A DNA stretch of 42,805 nt, taken from positions 1 through 42,805 of the forward strand of contig PHBO01000018.1 of the NCBI GenBank assembly GCA_002840645.1, given 5' to 3'. Both the position numbers and the translations under genes were made by a program. Each line of letters begins with the position of its first letter. Within the stretch, counting starts at the first letter, position 1. Below are positions 1 through 10,600 of the stretch, in pieces. Source of the DNA: Candidatus Cloacimonetes bacterium HGW-Cloacimonetes-3 (GTDB taxonomy: Bacteria > Cloacimonadota > Cloacimonadia > Cloacimonadales > Cloacimonadaceae). The notes below the pieces were generated by a model, which worked only from the letters and a program-made list of their open reading frames with translations, did no database searches and was not told the origin of the DNA.

Positions 1-44
1 GCAAAAGCGACGAGCACCTTGATTGTGCACGTCGGAGCTTTTGC
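1..44. repeat. Interrupted inverted repeat at the window edge
   Basis: GCAAAAGC (1-8) pairs with GCTTTTGC (37-44), GACG (9-12) with CGTC (30-33), and GCAC (14-17) with GTGC (25-28). The loop is seven bases (18-24), with an A/A mismatch and a three-base bulge. That makes 16 base pairs. No T-run follows on the plus strand, so it is not an obvious intrinsic terminator. The structure may continue beyond the window, so its identity is open. Confidence 0.55.
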
Positions 45-459
45 GGCAGTAGCGTGACAACTATTTCAGGACTTGACACCAAACTTGTATTCCTGCACAA
101 ATAACTAATACATGGATGGGTTGGTTTCCGAAAGCTGGAAGCTTATAAAACCACAGCGATTAAACCAGCCTTATGCTAAACTATTGTAATATTATCGCTT
201 CCTATGAAAGAGTGGTATTTTTCTGCTTGACACAATTATGCAATACTTGATAGAAGGAAAATAACATAAATAAGTGGGTTGAGTATAAACATGAAACCGG
301 ATAACAGCTTGTTTACACAAGTGGCTTTGGCAACAAGGGAAGCTGTGTTTTTTCCCGGCAGGAGATGTGTGTATGGGGTCAGGAACTCCCGCAGTTATCC
401 CTGCCATAGGTTATATATCTACTTTACAAAATTATAACAGGGTAAAAGGTGCAAGAACT
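1..459. other. Intergenic leader without a recognisable gene
   Basis: No convincing coding sequence is seen here. A hairpin-forming inverted repeat sits at the very edge (1-44, listed separately). CTTGACA, which resembles a -35 box, occurs at 72-78 and again at 226-232, but neither has a clear -10 box at normal spacing, so no promoter is called. An in-frame upstream extension of the following gene from a GTG at 367 was rejected because it would place 31 non-hydrophobic residues in front of a good signal peptide. Confidence 0.5.
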
Positions 460-2472
460 ATGAAACAGATTATCATTTTAATTATTGCAGTTATTGTATT
501 TAGCGTTTCTTACGCGCAAACAGAGGACTGGCTGTGGACAGCCCAAGGCGGTGGAGGCAGCACTGACGAAGGCAAAGCTATCGCTGTTGATAGTAGTGGG
601 AATACCTACGTCACGGGGGCATTTAACAGCACTGCCACATTCGGCGAATTCTCGCTTGTTAGCAGCGGCAGTTCGGACATCTTCATCGCAAAAATAGACC
701 CCAACGGCAACTATCTCTGGGCTACAAGGGCAGGGGGTTCGGGCACCGACAGCGGTTATGGCATAGCCACAGACAGTAGCGGAAATTGTTATGTTACGGG
801 AGCCTTTTCCAGCACTGCCACTTTCGGAGAAACTACGTTAATCAGCAGTGCCGGGTTTGAGATTTTTACAGCCAAGCTCAGTGCGAACGGGAACTTCCTG
901 TGGGCGCAGCGGGGTGGGGGTAACGGCAATGATTATGGCAGAGCCATAGCCACAGACAGCAGCGGGAACTGCTATGTGACAGGATATATCCAATACGGGG
1001 TAACTTTTGGTGCAATCTCGTTTACCGGCCTGGGTGCATTTGAAGTCTTTATCGCCAAACTGGATACAGATGGCAACTATCTTTGGGCAATTCCTGCCGG
1101 TGGTGGAAGCACTGATTATGCATGGGGCATCGCCAGCGACAGCAGTGGAAACATCTATGTTACAGGGTACTTTAACGGTACTGCCACATTTGGCACGACC
1201 TCGCTAACAAGTGTCGGATCATCAGATGTATTTGTCGCAAAGCTGGATACTGACGGGAACTGGCTGTGGGCAAAGAAAGCCGGAGGCTCAAGCCTGGATG
1301 TTTCGATGGCTATAGCCATCGACAGCAGCGGAAACAGCTATATTACGGGATCCTTTTGGAGCGATTTCACTTTTGGTACTACCTCCTTTATCGGTATGGG
1401 AGGTTACAACAGCTTTATTGCCAAGCTGGACCCGGATGGTAATTATCTCTGGGCTAAGCAAGCCGGTGGAGATGATACTGACCGTGGATATGGCATAGCT
1501 ACCAACAGCAACGGGGACTGCTATGTAACCGGAATCTTTGCGTCTATTAGCACTTTTGGCAGCACTATCCTCACCAGTAATGGAAACTCGGACATCTTCA
1601 TCGCCAAGCTGGACACATACGGTAACTGGATATGGGTAAAGCAAATTGGCAGTACAACGTATGACTATGGCAATGGTATAACTACAGACAGCAACGGGAA
1701 CTGCTATGCTACGGGCAGCTTTAAATACACAACCGCCTTTGGCAGTAGCTCACTCGTCAGCAGGGGTGACGCCGACATATATGTTTGCAAGTTAGGTCCC
1801 TCCTATCTCATCCGATCCTCCGTCTCAGCGATAAATTTTGGCACGGTTCACCAAGGTACGCAATGCATTCCGCGTAATGTTTGGTTAAAAAATAATGGTA
1901 CGGGGATGCTAAGTATTACGGCTTACAGTTTTTTTGAGGGTAACAGCTTTTTTTCTATAGAGGGGATTTATCTGCCGATAAACTTAGCCAGTGGCGACAG
2001 CGTGGCAATCCCTGTGAGATTCACTCCTTATTTTATAGGTACTATCAGTGACAGCTTGTTTATCATCAATAGCTCTACCAACCTGCCAAGGCTGGGAATC
2101 AGCTTGCTTGCTATTGGGGCAGAATCTCCACCCCGTCCTCCTGATAATGTGCAGCTCGCTGTTAATGGCAACAATGCTGTATTAACATGGGATGCCGTTA
2201 CCCAGACTTTAATCGATACGCCTGTAGTACCGGATTTTTACCTCTTATTCTTTAATGGATCAACCGATTCTGAGGGCTTGTATTACTTTCTGGGATTGAC
2301 ACCCGGGCTAACATTCACTCATCAGTATGTTCTTCAGTTTTCACCCAATATGTTTTACCGCGTTGTTGCCTACAAGAATTATGCCCGTGGGGATGGTGAC
2401 TACCTTAGCCTTGGTTTGGTGCCAGGCATGCGTGAAGATGAAGTGATGAGGATTTTGGCAGGTAAACAATAA
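460..2472 (+). CDS. Secreted SBBP seven-bladed beta-propeller protein with Ig-like and FN3-like tail
   Basis: This is a 670-residue exported protein of unknown ligand. Residues 1-19 form a signal peptide ending SYA. Residues of about 22-449 hold seven SBBP-type repeats of about 61 residues, each with a GNCYVTG-like turn, a TATFG strand and a DIFIAKLD strand followed by W-W-A; seven repeats suggest one closed propeller. Residues of about 452-545 look like an ASH/choice-of-anchor-D Ig domain (INFGTV at the start), followed by an FN3-like domain (TWDAV). Unlike its paralogue on the minus strand at 30921-33242, it has no C-terminal sorting domain, so how it is held outside the cell is unclear. 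The start at 460 was chosen because it gives the signal peptide directly and follows an AAAAGGTG-like ribosome site. The surface or adhesive role is inferred. Confidence 0.85.
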   Translation: MKQIIILIIAVIVFSVSYAQTEDWLWTAQGGGGSTDEGKAIAVDSSGNTYVTGAFNSTATFGEFSLVSSGSSDIFIAKIDPNGNYLWATRAGGSGTDSGYGIATDSSGNCYVTGAFSSTATFGETTLISSAGFEIFTAKLSANGNFLWAQRGGGNGNDYGRAIATDSSGNCYVTGYIQYGVTFGAISFTGLGAFEVFIAKLDTDGNYLWAIPAGGGSTDYAWGIASDSSGNIYVTGYFNGTATFGTTSLTSVGSSDVFVAKLDTDGNWLWAKKAGGSSLDVSMAIAIDSSGNSYITGSFWSDFTFGTTSFIGMGGYNSFIAKLDPDGNYLWAKQAGGDDTDRGYGIATNSNGDCYVTGIFASISTFGSTILTSNGNSDIFIAKLDTYGNWIWVKQIGSTTYDYGNGITTDSNGNCYATGSFKYTTAFGSSSLVSRGDADIYVCKLGPSYLIRSSVSAINFGTVHQGTQCIPRNVWLKNNGTGMLSITAYSFFEGNSFFSIEGIYLPINLASGDSVAIPVRFTPYFIGTISDSLFIINSSTNLPRLGISLLAIGAESPPRPPDNVQLAVNGNNAVLTWDAVTQTLIDTPVVPDFYLLFFNGSTDSEGLYYFLGLTPGLTFTHQYVLQFSPNMFYRVVAYKNYARGDGDYLSLGLVPGMREDEVMRILAGKQ

Positions 2473-2828
2473 GGGTTTAGCATTTATAGCTCGGAGGGAT
2501 AGTAGATTCCGCAACTAACAGGTATCCCCTAAGATGATTGGTTATTTATTGCACATTTAATGCAGTTTCAACTCCATAATCAATTTTATTTTGTAGCCCT
2601 CCCAAGGATAATACTACTTGCATACGAATAAATGACGTGATCTCTATCCTCAAACAAGACCTCTACATACAACCATGTTAGCTGTGAATAACGCTTTAGG
2701 TGTCCTTTTTCAGTTACAAAGATGTGGTTTTTTGAGATTTAAACAGAAAAAATGCTTGACGAAAATGACTGTCATTTATTTGTTGACCATCGGTTGGAAA
2801 TAAACCGCCGTTAATAAGGAGATGATTC
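2473..2828. other. Intergenic region with operator candidate upstream of tetR
   Basis: No gene is seen. The only clear signals are the palindrome at 2763-2777 (listed separately), a CTTGACG -35-like box directly in front of it (2755-2761), and a strong AAGGAG ribosome site before the tetR start. A weak GGGATA/TATCCC pairing (2496-2501 with 2523-2528) after the propeller gene is too short to call a terminator. Confidence 0.5.
2763..2777. promoter_or_regulatory. Candidate TetR operator palindrome
   Basis: AAATGAC-T-GTCATTT is a perfect 15-bp palindrome lying 52 bases before the tetR start and just after a CTTGACG box, the place expected for autorepression. A second, 12-of-15 identical site is at 33462-33476. 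That the neighbouring TetR protein binds here is inference from position and symmetry. Confidence 0.5.
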
Positions 2829-3527
2829 ATGGGAATACAAGAACGTAAAGAAAGAGAAAAAGAACAGCGCAAAGCTGTTATCATGGCGTGCGCAACGAAG
2901 ATATTCTTAGCAAAGGGATTCGTCAATGCTACCATGGAAGATATCGCTGTATGCTCTGAACTGAGCAAGGCAACACTGTATGTGTATTTCAAGAACAAAG
3001 AAGAAATAATCTTACATGTAATGAATGCCGTGTTATGCAGATTAACCGAGCTTATGGAAACCAGCATGTCCCGTGCGAAATCGGCACCTGATAAGATAAG
3101 CTTGATAGTGGAAGCATACATGGACTTTTACAGTGATTTCAATGCACAATATGAACTGCTAAGCTCTCAGGAATCTACCGCAGGGATGGATTTCGTAAGT
3201 CTTGAATGCTATAAGGATTATGTTGCCCAATACAACAAGTTTTGGGATACACTATGCGCACCTGTTAATGTAGCTTTGGAAGATGGCTATTTCTCAAAGG
3301 AATTCAGTGCAGTTGAGATTGCAGTAACTTTGTGGTCAACAATTAAGGGGTTGATGCAGAACATGGACAAGGTAGTGAAAACTCAGAATTGCCCAGACTA
3401 TCAGAAGATGGTAGCGGAGAACAAGGTGAATTATAATGATTTCCAAACAGAGCTTCTCGCACTGGACTATAAAAAGATGCTGCGACACCTTAGCGATTCT
3501 GTAATTAAAAGCTTTCAACAACAATAA
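2829..3527 (+). CDS. TetR/AcrR-family transcriptional regulator
   Basis: This is a 232-residue one-component repressor-type regulator. The N-terminal helix-turn-helix lies at about residues 15-60, with the family pattern TMEDIA...SKATLYVYF. The rest is an all-helical ligand-binding half with no recognisable specificity. It starts 7 bases after AAGGAG. It is the first gene of a run with the TonB receptor (17-base gap), lipoprotein and outer-membrane barrel, and very likely controls that operon and itself through the palindrome at 2763-2777. The ligand is unknown; by context it could be the substrate taken up by the receptor or a membrane-damaging compound. Confidence 0.9.
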   Translation: MGIQERKEREKEQRKAVIMACATKIFLAKGFVNATMEDIAVCSELSKATLYVYFKNKEEIILHVMNAVLCRLTELMETSMSRAKSAPDKISLIVEAYMDFYSDFNAQYELLSSQESTAGMDFVSLECYKDYVAQYNKFWDTLCAPVNVALEDGYFSKEFSAVEIAVTLWSTIKGLMQNMDKVVKTQNCPDYQKMVAENKVNYNDFQTELLALDYKKMLRHLSDSVIKSFQQQ

Positions 3528-3544
3528 AAGGAACGAGGACGAAC

Positions 3545-5872
3545 ATGTTAAGAACCATCCTAATGTCAATAATCCTGATGATTATTGCAGGAGCAACACT
3601 AAGTGCGGCAACGGTAAGCGGATTTATTACTTGCAAAGACAATGCTGAACCATTACAGTACGTAAATGTCCAAGTCACAGAGACCAAAGCCGGAACTCAA
3701 ACCAATAAAAAAGGATACTATGTTATTACTATCAGTGCACCAGGAACATATACGCTGGTAGCAACTATGATCTCTTATAACAAAGCTTCGCAGCCCTTTA
3801 CAATAAAGTCATCAGGCGATGATGTATCTTTGGACTTAGCTATGGATAACAACACTATCGAGCTTAGCAAGGTGACCGTAATAGGGAAAACTGATGATGA
3901 TGAAGTGAACACTCCTTTCATCAAGGTAAGTACGATAACCCAATCGACAGAAGATATGCAAAATTCTGTAGCTGTTGCAGAGGCAGATGTTTTCCGCAGT
4001 ATTTTAACATTGCCGGGTGTAACGCCAATCTCAGATTTTTCATCCGGTTTGTATGTAAGAGGTGGCAGTCCAGATCAGAATCTCATCCTGTTAGATGATA
4101 TAGACGTTTACAATCCCAATCACTTTGGGGGTATTTTCAGCACCTTCAATACGGATGCAGTGGAAAGCGCAGAACTTATGAAGGGTGGTTATCCGGCACA
4201 GTACGGTGGAAGGCTTTCATCTGTATTGGATGTTACCAACCGCCAGGGTAACCGCAATTATCATCAAGGTGTGGCAAGGCTGTCGCTGATAAGTACCAGC
4301 ACCACCATGGAAGGACCTTGGAAACTGGGTAGCGAAAGCGGCTCTTACATGGGTTCAGTTAGGCGCACTTATCTGGATGTTCTAAGAAAAGCTTTTGATT
4401 TGCCGGATTACTATTTCTATGACGGGCATTTTAAGTTCAATTGGGATGCCGGTGGCAGAGATAAACTGAGCGCAAGTGCGTATTTTGGAAAAGACAACCT
4501 GGATATGGATATCGGAGACAAGATGCATATGGACTGGGGGAACAAGACAGTTTCTACGCAATGGACTCACATATTTAGCCCCACTCTGTTTTCACATTTT
4601 GTATTGGCTGGCAGCAATTTTAGCAGCAATATGGAGATGACTTCCACTAATGGCAAGGTGTTTGACAGAGGCAATTCCATCGATGACATTAGTGCCAAAC
4701 AGATGCTGTCTTGGAAAGCCAACAACAATCACCAGTTGGATTTTGGATATGAAGCCAAGTTTAACGATGTTAGCTATTTGCTGAAAACACGTTTTCAGAT
4801 AGATCCCAATACACTACCGGACATTAAGGTGTCATCATTAACCGGTGCTGTTTATGTACAGGATGTTTGGGATATTGATGCATTTTGGACACTTCAACCC
4901 GGGCTTAGAGTATCCGGTTACAATACTTTAAAGGACAACCTGCCTGCATCTCCTTATGCTTCATATCAGAGGTTGGAGCCAAGGCTTTCTTTGCGTAGAA
5001 AGCTGGATACCGCCGAGAACATCTTCGTTAGCTACGGTCGTTATTATCAATACATGACATGTATGTCTATGAATGTCAGCACTCCCTTTGATTTGTGGTT
5101 TCCCCTGGATGGCAGCCTTAATCCGGGCAGATCAGACCATTTTACCATGGGTTACAAGAATCAGCTTTCACCCTGTTTTAATCTGGACATGGAAGTGTAC
5201 TACAAGACCTACACTGATATTTTGGAGTACAATACTGCTAATGACTATACATGGAACAATCAAACAGGTCAATTGAAGGACACTTTCCATATAGGAAAGG
5301 GCTACACCTATGGCTTTGACACTTTATTAAAAACAGATTGGCAGGGATTAGAAGGTTTCCTGGGATATACTCTTAGTAAAACTCAAAGGAAAATGAACAA
5401 CGTGAACATCAATCCCCAAACTCAGGAACCGGGATATTTCTATCCAAGCTATGACAGAACCCATCAGCTAAATATCGTTGAGACCTTTAATCTCACTGAG
5501 AATACCGGTAAACAATTACTGGGCGGAGACGTTAAATTTGGTATGAACTATTCGTATTCAACAGGGCAGCCCACCCAAAAGCCGGAAGGTATTTTCTTTG
5601 ACGGTGAGCAATTCCAGATAGTTTACAGTTATAAGGATAGAGAAAGGCTGCCGTCATACAACCGTTTGGACTTGAGTGTTAAAAACGAATGGGCGAAATC
5701 ATGGGGGACTATTGAACCCTACTTTGAAGTTATCAATGTTTTAAACCACAAAAATGTGGGTGGGCGAAACTATTACATAATGTATGATGACCAAGGGAAT
5801 GCTACTCTTAAGCATGCTGATAGTGGTCAATTTCCGCTTGTGCCGTTTATCGGCGTTAACATAAAATGGTAA
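3545..5872 (+). CDS. TonB-dependent outer-membrane receptor with CarboxypepD_reg-like domain
   Basis: This is a 775-residue active-transport receptor in the outer membrane, energised through TonB. A signal peptide (1-21) is followed by a carboxypeptidase-regulatory-like Ig domain (about 23-100, GFITCKDNAEPLQYVNV type). A plug domain lies at about 120-230 (LYVRGGSPDQNLILLDDIDV and GGYPAQYGGRLSSVLDV patterns) and a beta-barrel runs to the last residue, an aromatic W as is usual for barrel proteins. It is shorter than SusC proteins and has no SusD partner, so polysaccharide uptake of the Sus type is not indicated. It is second in an operon behind tetR and directly before a DUF4249-like lipoprotein, a pairing common in Bacteroidetes. 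The substrate is unknown. Confidence 0.9.
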   Translation: MLRTILMSIILMIIAGATLSAATVSGFITCKDNAEPLQYVNVQVTETKAGTQTNKKGYYVITISAPGTYTLVATMISYNKASQPFTIKSSGDDVSLDLAMDNNTIELSKVTVIGKTDDDEVNTPFIKVSTITQSTEDMQNSVAVAEADVFRSILTLPGVTPISDFSSGLYVRGGSPDQNLILLDDIDVYNPNHFGGIFSTFNTDAVESAELMKGGYPAQYGGRLSSVLDVTNRQGNRNYHQGVARLSLISTSTTMEGPWKLGSESGSYMGSVRRTYLDVLRKAFDLPDYYFYDGHFKFNWDAGGRDKLSASAYFGKDNLDMDIGDKMHMDWGNKTVSTQWTHIFSPTLFSHFVLAGSNFSSNMEMTSTNGKVFDRGNSIDDISAKQMLSWKANNNHQLDFGYEAKFNDVSYLLKTRFQIDPNTLPDIKVSSLTGAVYVQDVWDIDAFWTLQPGLRVSGYNTLKDNLPASPYASYQRLEPRLSLRRKLDTAENIFVSYGRYYQYMTCMSMNVSTPFDLWFPLDGSLNPGRSDHFTMGYKNQLSPCFNLDMEVYYKTYTDILEYNTANDYTWNNQTGQLKDTFHIGKGYTYGFDTLLKTDWQGLEGFLGYTLSKTQRKMNNVNINPQTQEPGYFYPSYDRTHQLNIVETFNLTENTGKQLLGGDVKFGMNYSYSTGQPTQKPEGIFFDGEQFQIVYSYKDRERLPSYNRLDLSVKNEWAKSWGTIEPYFEVINVLNHKNVGGRNYYIMYDDQGNATLKHADSGQFPLVPFIGVNIKW

Positions 5873-5876
5873 GGTA

Positions 5877-6902
5877 ATGAAAATGAAAAATATAACTAAC
5901 TTATCCCATAGCAACGGCATTAGTAGGGTTACATTCTGTTCAATATTACTACTGATTATGATGACAATGCTGCTTAGCTCTTGCAGTGATTTAGTATCTC
6001 CCGAGAGGTTTACAGAAAATCAATACACGGTAAATGCACTATTGAAATCAGGAACATCAATCTCAGTGGATAATCCGGTTTCCATCTGTAAAGTTCCGGG
6101 GCTAAACCTACCAGATGTGTTTGTTTTAGATGCTGTCGTAACAATTAAGGAATACCAAAAGAATCCGGGAACAGATAGTTACGACATTCTAAACAAGCAA
6201 TTTGCCTTGAGTTTGGGTATGCATTCCCTTAATTCTTTTGGAGTTGTTCCTTGTTACTATGATCCGGCGAATAACCTGATCCAAGCCGATTACAAATACC
6301 ACATAGATGTAACAATCCCCGGATACGATAAGATCATATCTGCAGATACAATCGTACCCCAGGCTGCAGAGCTTGTACCAAATTTCAATTACGACCCACC
6401 CGCAGGACAGGGATTCATCACAGATCCCGCAGACACAGATACGTCCATCCCTTACGGTGAGGTTAACAATAATTTTCCAGTTTCCGTTAAATTGACAGAT
6501 GCTGGCACACAGCAGACAGTTAATTACATAGTGGAAGTCTATTGCAGGGAAGAATTCTCCACAGATTTGGAATACACAACCGTAATAATGGGATTTGAAC
6601 ATCCAACTGAGGCTGATAAAGACAAATATATGTCCTCGGGTGATTCTATCCGCAGATTCATGGTTATGTCAAAATTCATGTCAAAACAACACACTGATGG
6701 AAATTGGTATGTAAGCTGGACAGATTACCGACAAGCTTTTATGTTCTATGGAAGATATAGGATAACAGCCTTGGTTCTTGACGATAACTATTTCAATTAT
6801 AGATCAATGCAAGAAGGCTATTATCATGGCGGAGTGAAAAATGCACTTGGTTGTTTTGGTTCAGCCAGTGGCGGTGTGATGTATACCAAAATTGTGAAGT
6901 AA
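5877..6902 (+). CDS. DUF4249-like lipoprotein
   Basis: This is a 341-residue protein with a lipobox ending in LLSSC, lipidated Cys at residue 36, after an unusually long N-region; a second in-frame Met at residue 3 is an alternative start. After the Cys the chain runs YTVNALLKSG...DAVVTIKE, which resembles the opening of DUF4249 lipoproteins encoded beside TonB receptors. It starts 4 bases after the receptor stop, so the two are almost certainly co-translated. It is likely an outer-membrane-anchored accessory of the receptor, perhaps a substrate-capture lid. The family assignment is by pattern and gene order, not by search. Confidence 0.65.
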   Translation: MKMKNITNLSHSNGISRVTFCSILLLIMMTMLLSSCSDLVSPERFTENQYTVNALLKSGTSISVDNPVSICKVPGLNLPDVFVLDAVVTIKEYQKNPGTDSYDILNKQFALSLGMHSLNSFGVVPCYYDPANNLIQADYKYHIDVTIPGYDKIISADTIVPQAAELVPNFNYDPPAGQGFITDPADTDTSIPYGEVNNNFPVSVKLTDAGTQQTVNYIVEVYCREEFSTDLEYTTVIMGFEHPTEADKDKYMSSGDSIRRFMVMSKFMSKQHTDGNWYVSWTDYRQAFMFYGRYRITALVLDDNYFNYRSMQEGYYHGGVKNALGCFGSASGGVMYTKIVK

Positions 6903-6916
6903 GAGAGGTAGAAAGA

Positions 6917-7534
6917 ATGAAAGTAAATAGCCTGATACTTGCATTAATGATTTGCGTGTGGATAACCGCTGCTTTTAGCACAGATTTGGCGGGAACAGAT
7001 AATACGCCTAACAATGATGTTGCCTACAGGCACGCCATCGGCAGCACCCTTTGCATGTTGAAAAACGTGTTTGAAGACAAACCGGTTTATTATGGACAGT
7101 TGAATTACGGATATCGACTAACACCCAAAGATAACCTTCTGGTGGAAGCTGTAACACATACTTACTATGAGCCTATGGGTAGCAACGGGGACTCAGAAGA
7201 TTTGTATCCCGGCAAGGTTTTAGTGGCAGGGGTTGGCTTGGGTTATCAACGTTTCCTGTGGAAGAATTCTTTTACTTCAGTGGTGGCGACCCCTTACTTC
7301 CAAAGATTCTATGATGCCGATGACAATAAGATACAAGATGGTTTTCAATTGTATATTTATGGAGCTGCAGGCTATCGGTTTGAGTTCTTTAAGCAGCGCT
7401 GGTTCCTAGAGCCCATGGTTGGCGTGGCACTCTGGCCTGTAAATACAAACATGCCTGCTTCCTTTGAGGCTATTGAAAGCGGTCAGCCTAAAAGCAGTGT
7501 TGAGCCCAGAATAAAATTCGGCTATCGGTTCTAA
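6917..7534 (+). CDS. Small outer-membrane beta-barrel protein
   Basis: This is a 205-residue protein with a signal peptide (about 1-21, ending TAAFS) and alternating aromatic/polar strands typical of a small outer-membrane barrel (YGQLNYGYRL, LYIYGAAGYRFEF), ending in an aromatic F. The ATG at 6917 follows GAGAGGTAGAAAGA and gives the signal peptide; an in-frame upstream ATG at 6851 would lie inside the lipoprotein gene. It is the last gene of the tetR operon. The function is not recognised; an OmpW-like or accessory channel role is only a guess from fold and context. Confidence 0.7.
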   Translation: MKVNSLILALMICVWITAAFSTDLAGTDNTPNNDVAYRHAIGSTLCMLKNVFEDKPVYYGQLNYGYRLTPKDNLLVEAVTHTYYEPMGSNGDSEDLYPGKVLVAGVGLGYQRFLWKNSFTSVVATPYFQRFYDADDNKIQDGFQLYIYGAAGYRFEFFKQRWFLEPMVGVALWPVNTNMPASFEAIESGQPKSSVEPRIKFGYRF

Positions 7535-7592
7535 ACATGAAAATGGTGATGCTGAAGTAAGCTAAGAGAATAGAACTTGCTATGAATGACAA

Positions 7593-7625
7593 ACAGGCAG
7601 CAGTCCAATACGGATTGCTGCCTGT
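7593..7625. terminator. Strong hairpin between convergent genes
   Basis: ACAGGCAGCAGTCC (7593-7606) pairs with GGATTGCTGCCTGT (7612-7625) over 14 bp with one G-T wobble and an AATAC loop. It lies between the convergent barrel gene and CotH gene, so it could stop transcription from both sides. There is no clear U-tract on either strand, so intrinsic termination is not certain. Confidence 0.5.
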
Positions 7626-7668
7626 GCTGTAATAGGTAGTATTGTTGCTATCTTAGGATGCCAATAGC

Positions 7669-10600
7669 TCACTCCGCACTATGCGCACTAATCCTGTAGA
7701 AGCACTTTGCTGCAGAGGCTGTGCTCACCGTAATCGCGTTGGAGCTAACATTGCCACTTAGCAACTCCCATTCATCAGGAAACAACGCATAGGGGGTTAC
7801 GGAGCGGTAAACTGAATAATAAGCTGCTCCCGCAACAGATTCCCAGGATAGCTGTATTGTTGTGTCTGATATCCGGGTAACAAGCACTCCCATGGGAGCA
7901 AATAATAAACCGGAACCGGTTAGATTAAGGTTTTGATTTCCACAACCACCACCGCTAAACAGCAGATCCTCATTACATACACCGCCGGCAGAAGGCGCAA
8001 AGGCTACCTGGATTGTGGTTGTAAGCGATCCCCCCACGGGAGAAAGGCTTAGCTGCGTGGTGTAGGCGGAAGCCGCTGATTCCCTTACCCGGAAATGCGC
8101 CGGAGCAGTTACCAATACATCAGACTGGAGGTCTGTTCCGTTTATGCTGATGATCTGGGGTTCAGAAACTTCACCTACATAAGCCTCAAACACTTCCGGA
8201 GCTGCCAATATTTCCATGTAGGCATTGGCTTGATCGCCACCGATGATGATGTTGTCCCAGCGCCATTTACCGGAAGCGGCGTAGGTGCTGGTGGGATTGG
8301 AAGGCATGTATGCCGTTTGGGCAGTATCGTTATAGGCAGAGACAATCTTAAACGCAAGATGGGGGTTGTTGTTCGCTCCGCTGATGGCAGAAGCATCAAA
8401 ACTGAAGTTCATCCATGTGTCCCCCGAAACAGTGCTGTAGGTTCCGGCTTCCACCCAAACGGGAGAGCTTGCGCTACCATCCAGGGTGTAGTATAGCACA
8501 GCCTTGTTAGCAGAGGTATTGCTAAACCGGTGCGACCAGCTAAGACTGATATCCCTGAAACCGGCAGTGGAAACATCCACCCTGATTCCGGCGGTTCGGG
8601 TTCCGGTTCCCTGAGCCGGATAGGATGTAGTGCTCATGGCATAAGTGCTACCATAACCGCTGTTAAAGGAGTCATTAGTTATACCCCCCAGCAGGGATAG
8701 TGTCCCATTGCCCGCTGAAGCAGATGTGCTGGTGTTTTCAAAGCTCCATGCAGTAATTATGTTCTGAGTCTCTGCGGCGGTATTGCTAAAACCGGGAGAT
8801 GGCCAGATGGGGCTTACAGGGCTGAACAAAGTCCAGTTTTCCGACCCGTCGGGATACCTGCCAATGGACACATCCGCATTATCAAGCCCGGCAGTTTGGT
8901 CCCAGGTGTAAGAATCTATCACCGTAGAGCCGTTGGAAGAGATCAGATAAACCGCGTCTCCAGAGCCGCTAAGTTTGTTGTTAATGTGCAAAGGTCCCTG
9001 GGTGGTTTGCTCATCGAACCATAACACCAGATAGTCATGGGGCTGGATAGTTGTAAGCGTGGTATAGTTGATGGGGATTTGCGTCCAGGCGGTAACTCCT
9101 TCTGCATAATGGTTATCGACAAGATACATTCCAGCTACATCCACGGCATAATCGTTGGGGTTGTATAGTTCCACCCAGTCGTCTGCTTCACCAAAGGAAT
9201 CTGTATAAGAGCTGGGATTGGTCATAATCTCGTTTATCAGGATATCACCTGTGCTGGCAGGAAGCTCGATCTGGTAAAACTCATATTCTGCCCGGTCGGG
9301 AGAAAACCTACCCTGAGATGAGTTTTCTGCATAGCCATAGTATTCTATGTTTCCATAGCCCACCGATACGGTTACGCCATATACGCCGTTGTTGGCAGCT
9401 CCATCACCATGCAAGCCGTCATCAAACATTTGCACCCGGGTGAACTTACTAAGCTTGCTTTGGCGGTAGCCCAAATAGGCAGTGGTGGAACCTGTGGCAG
9501 TTAGGGTAAAGGTTACGTTGCTATTTGGCTGTACTACCGTAGGCGAATATGCCATAGCGGAAATCACCGGTCTGGTACCGGAAAAAGCGCTGTTGGTAAG
9601 CAGCCAGGTACCGCGGGTAGTCATCAATTGAGTCAGCCCGACTGTGCTCGTAGGTCCTCCGGGGCCGCCTGATCCTCCGCCGGTAACGCTGCTATTCAGG
9701 TTGGCAGTAAAGTTGGCATAGGTGTAGAATTTATTGGGGTCGCTTTGCACATAACTGGCAATTCCGTTCTGTATCTGCAAGCCCCTGGTGCCGATTAGCC
9801 CGTTGGAAACGTTATCCTCGATCATGGTGCGCATGTGTGCCAGATACATCCGTTTATACATGGAATTAGACAAGATTTTATTCAGGATGGGGTAGGAACT
9901 GTGAGTGCTGTTCAGCAGGGGATTTAGCTGCTGCATGGTAGTGGTAGTAAGATTTGTTCCGGTCATCAGGCGGGTGAACCCCCCGAAGCTCATATTCAGA
10001 TCCCAGGGCACGGAATTATAGCGGTTAGCACTATCTTCGCACACATAAAAGTTATGCCCGAAATTGATGGGTGCATCCAGGCTTACAAAGAGGTTATCAA
10101 AAGCAATCATCCAGAGATGACGATCAACATTGAACACTGTCTCTACGGCAGAATTGTTATTATTCAAGGTATTCAGAAAGCTGATGAAGGTGGACATATC
10201 CGAGCCGGAATCCACTTCGTAATAGTTTGCATACGAGGACTCCGTGGCATTTATATAGCCCCAGATCGTCCACAGGCTCACGGCATCGTTGATTCCCTTG
10301 ATGCGGGTTTTATCAGCTGCATAAAAATGCTCTTCTTGAAACTTGTCTCCCACATCTTCCACATTGGTATATAGCCCTATTTGGGTTCCATTCACGTAAA
10401 CAACAGCATAATTTGCCTTGCTTGCGGGCATGTATTTGCGGGCAATTTCATAGCCCAGAGTTTCGCGGATGAACGAAGGATCGGAAAAGCCATTAGCCAG
10501 TTTGATGGTTGTATAGCCTTCAATGTTCTGGTTGCCATGAACGTAGTCCAACTTGATGTTGAACGGATTTTTTACACGGTTGGCATCATAGGAACTGTTC

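Noticed and set aside
523-1800. DNA tandem repeat of about 183 bp
   Set aside because: The periodicity is explained by the seven SBBP protein repeats; the DNA copies are diverged.
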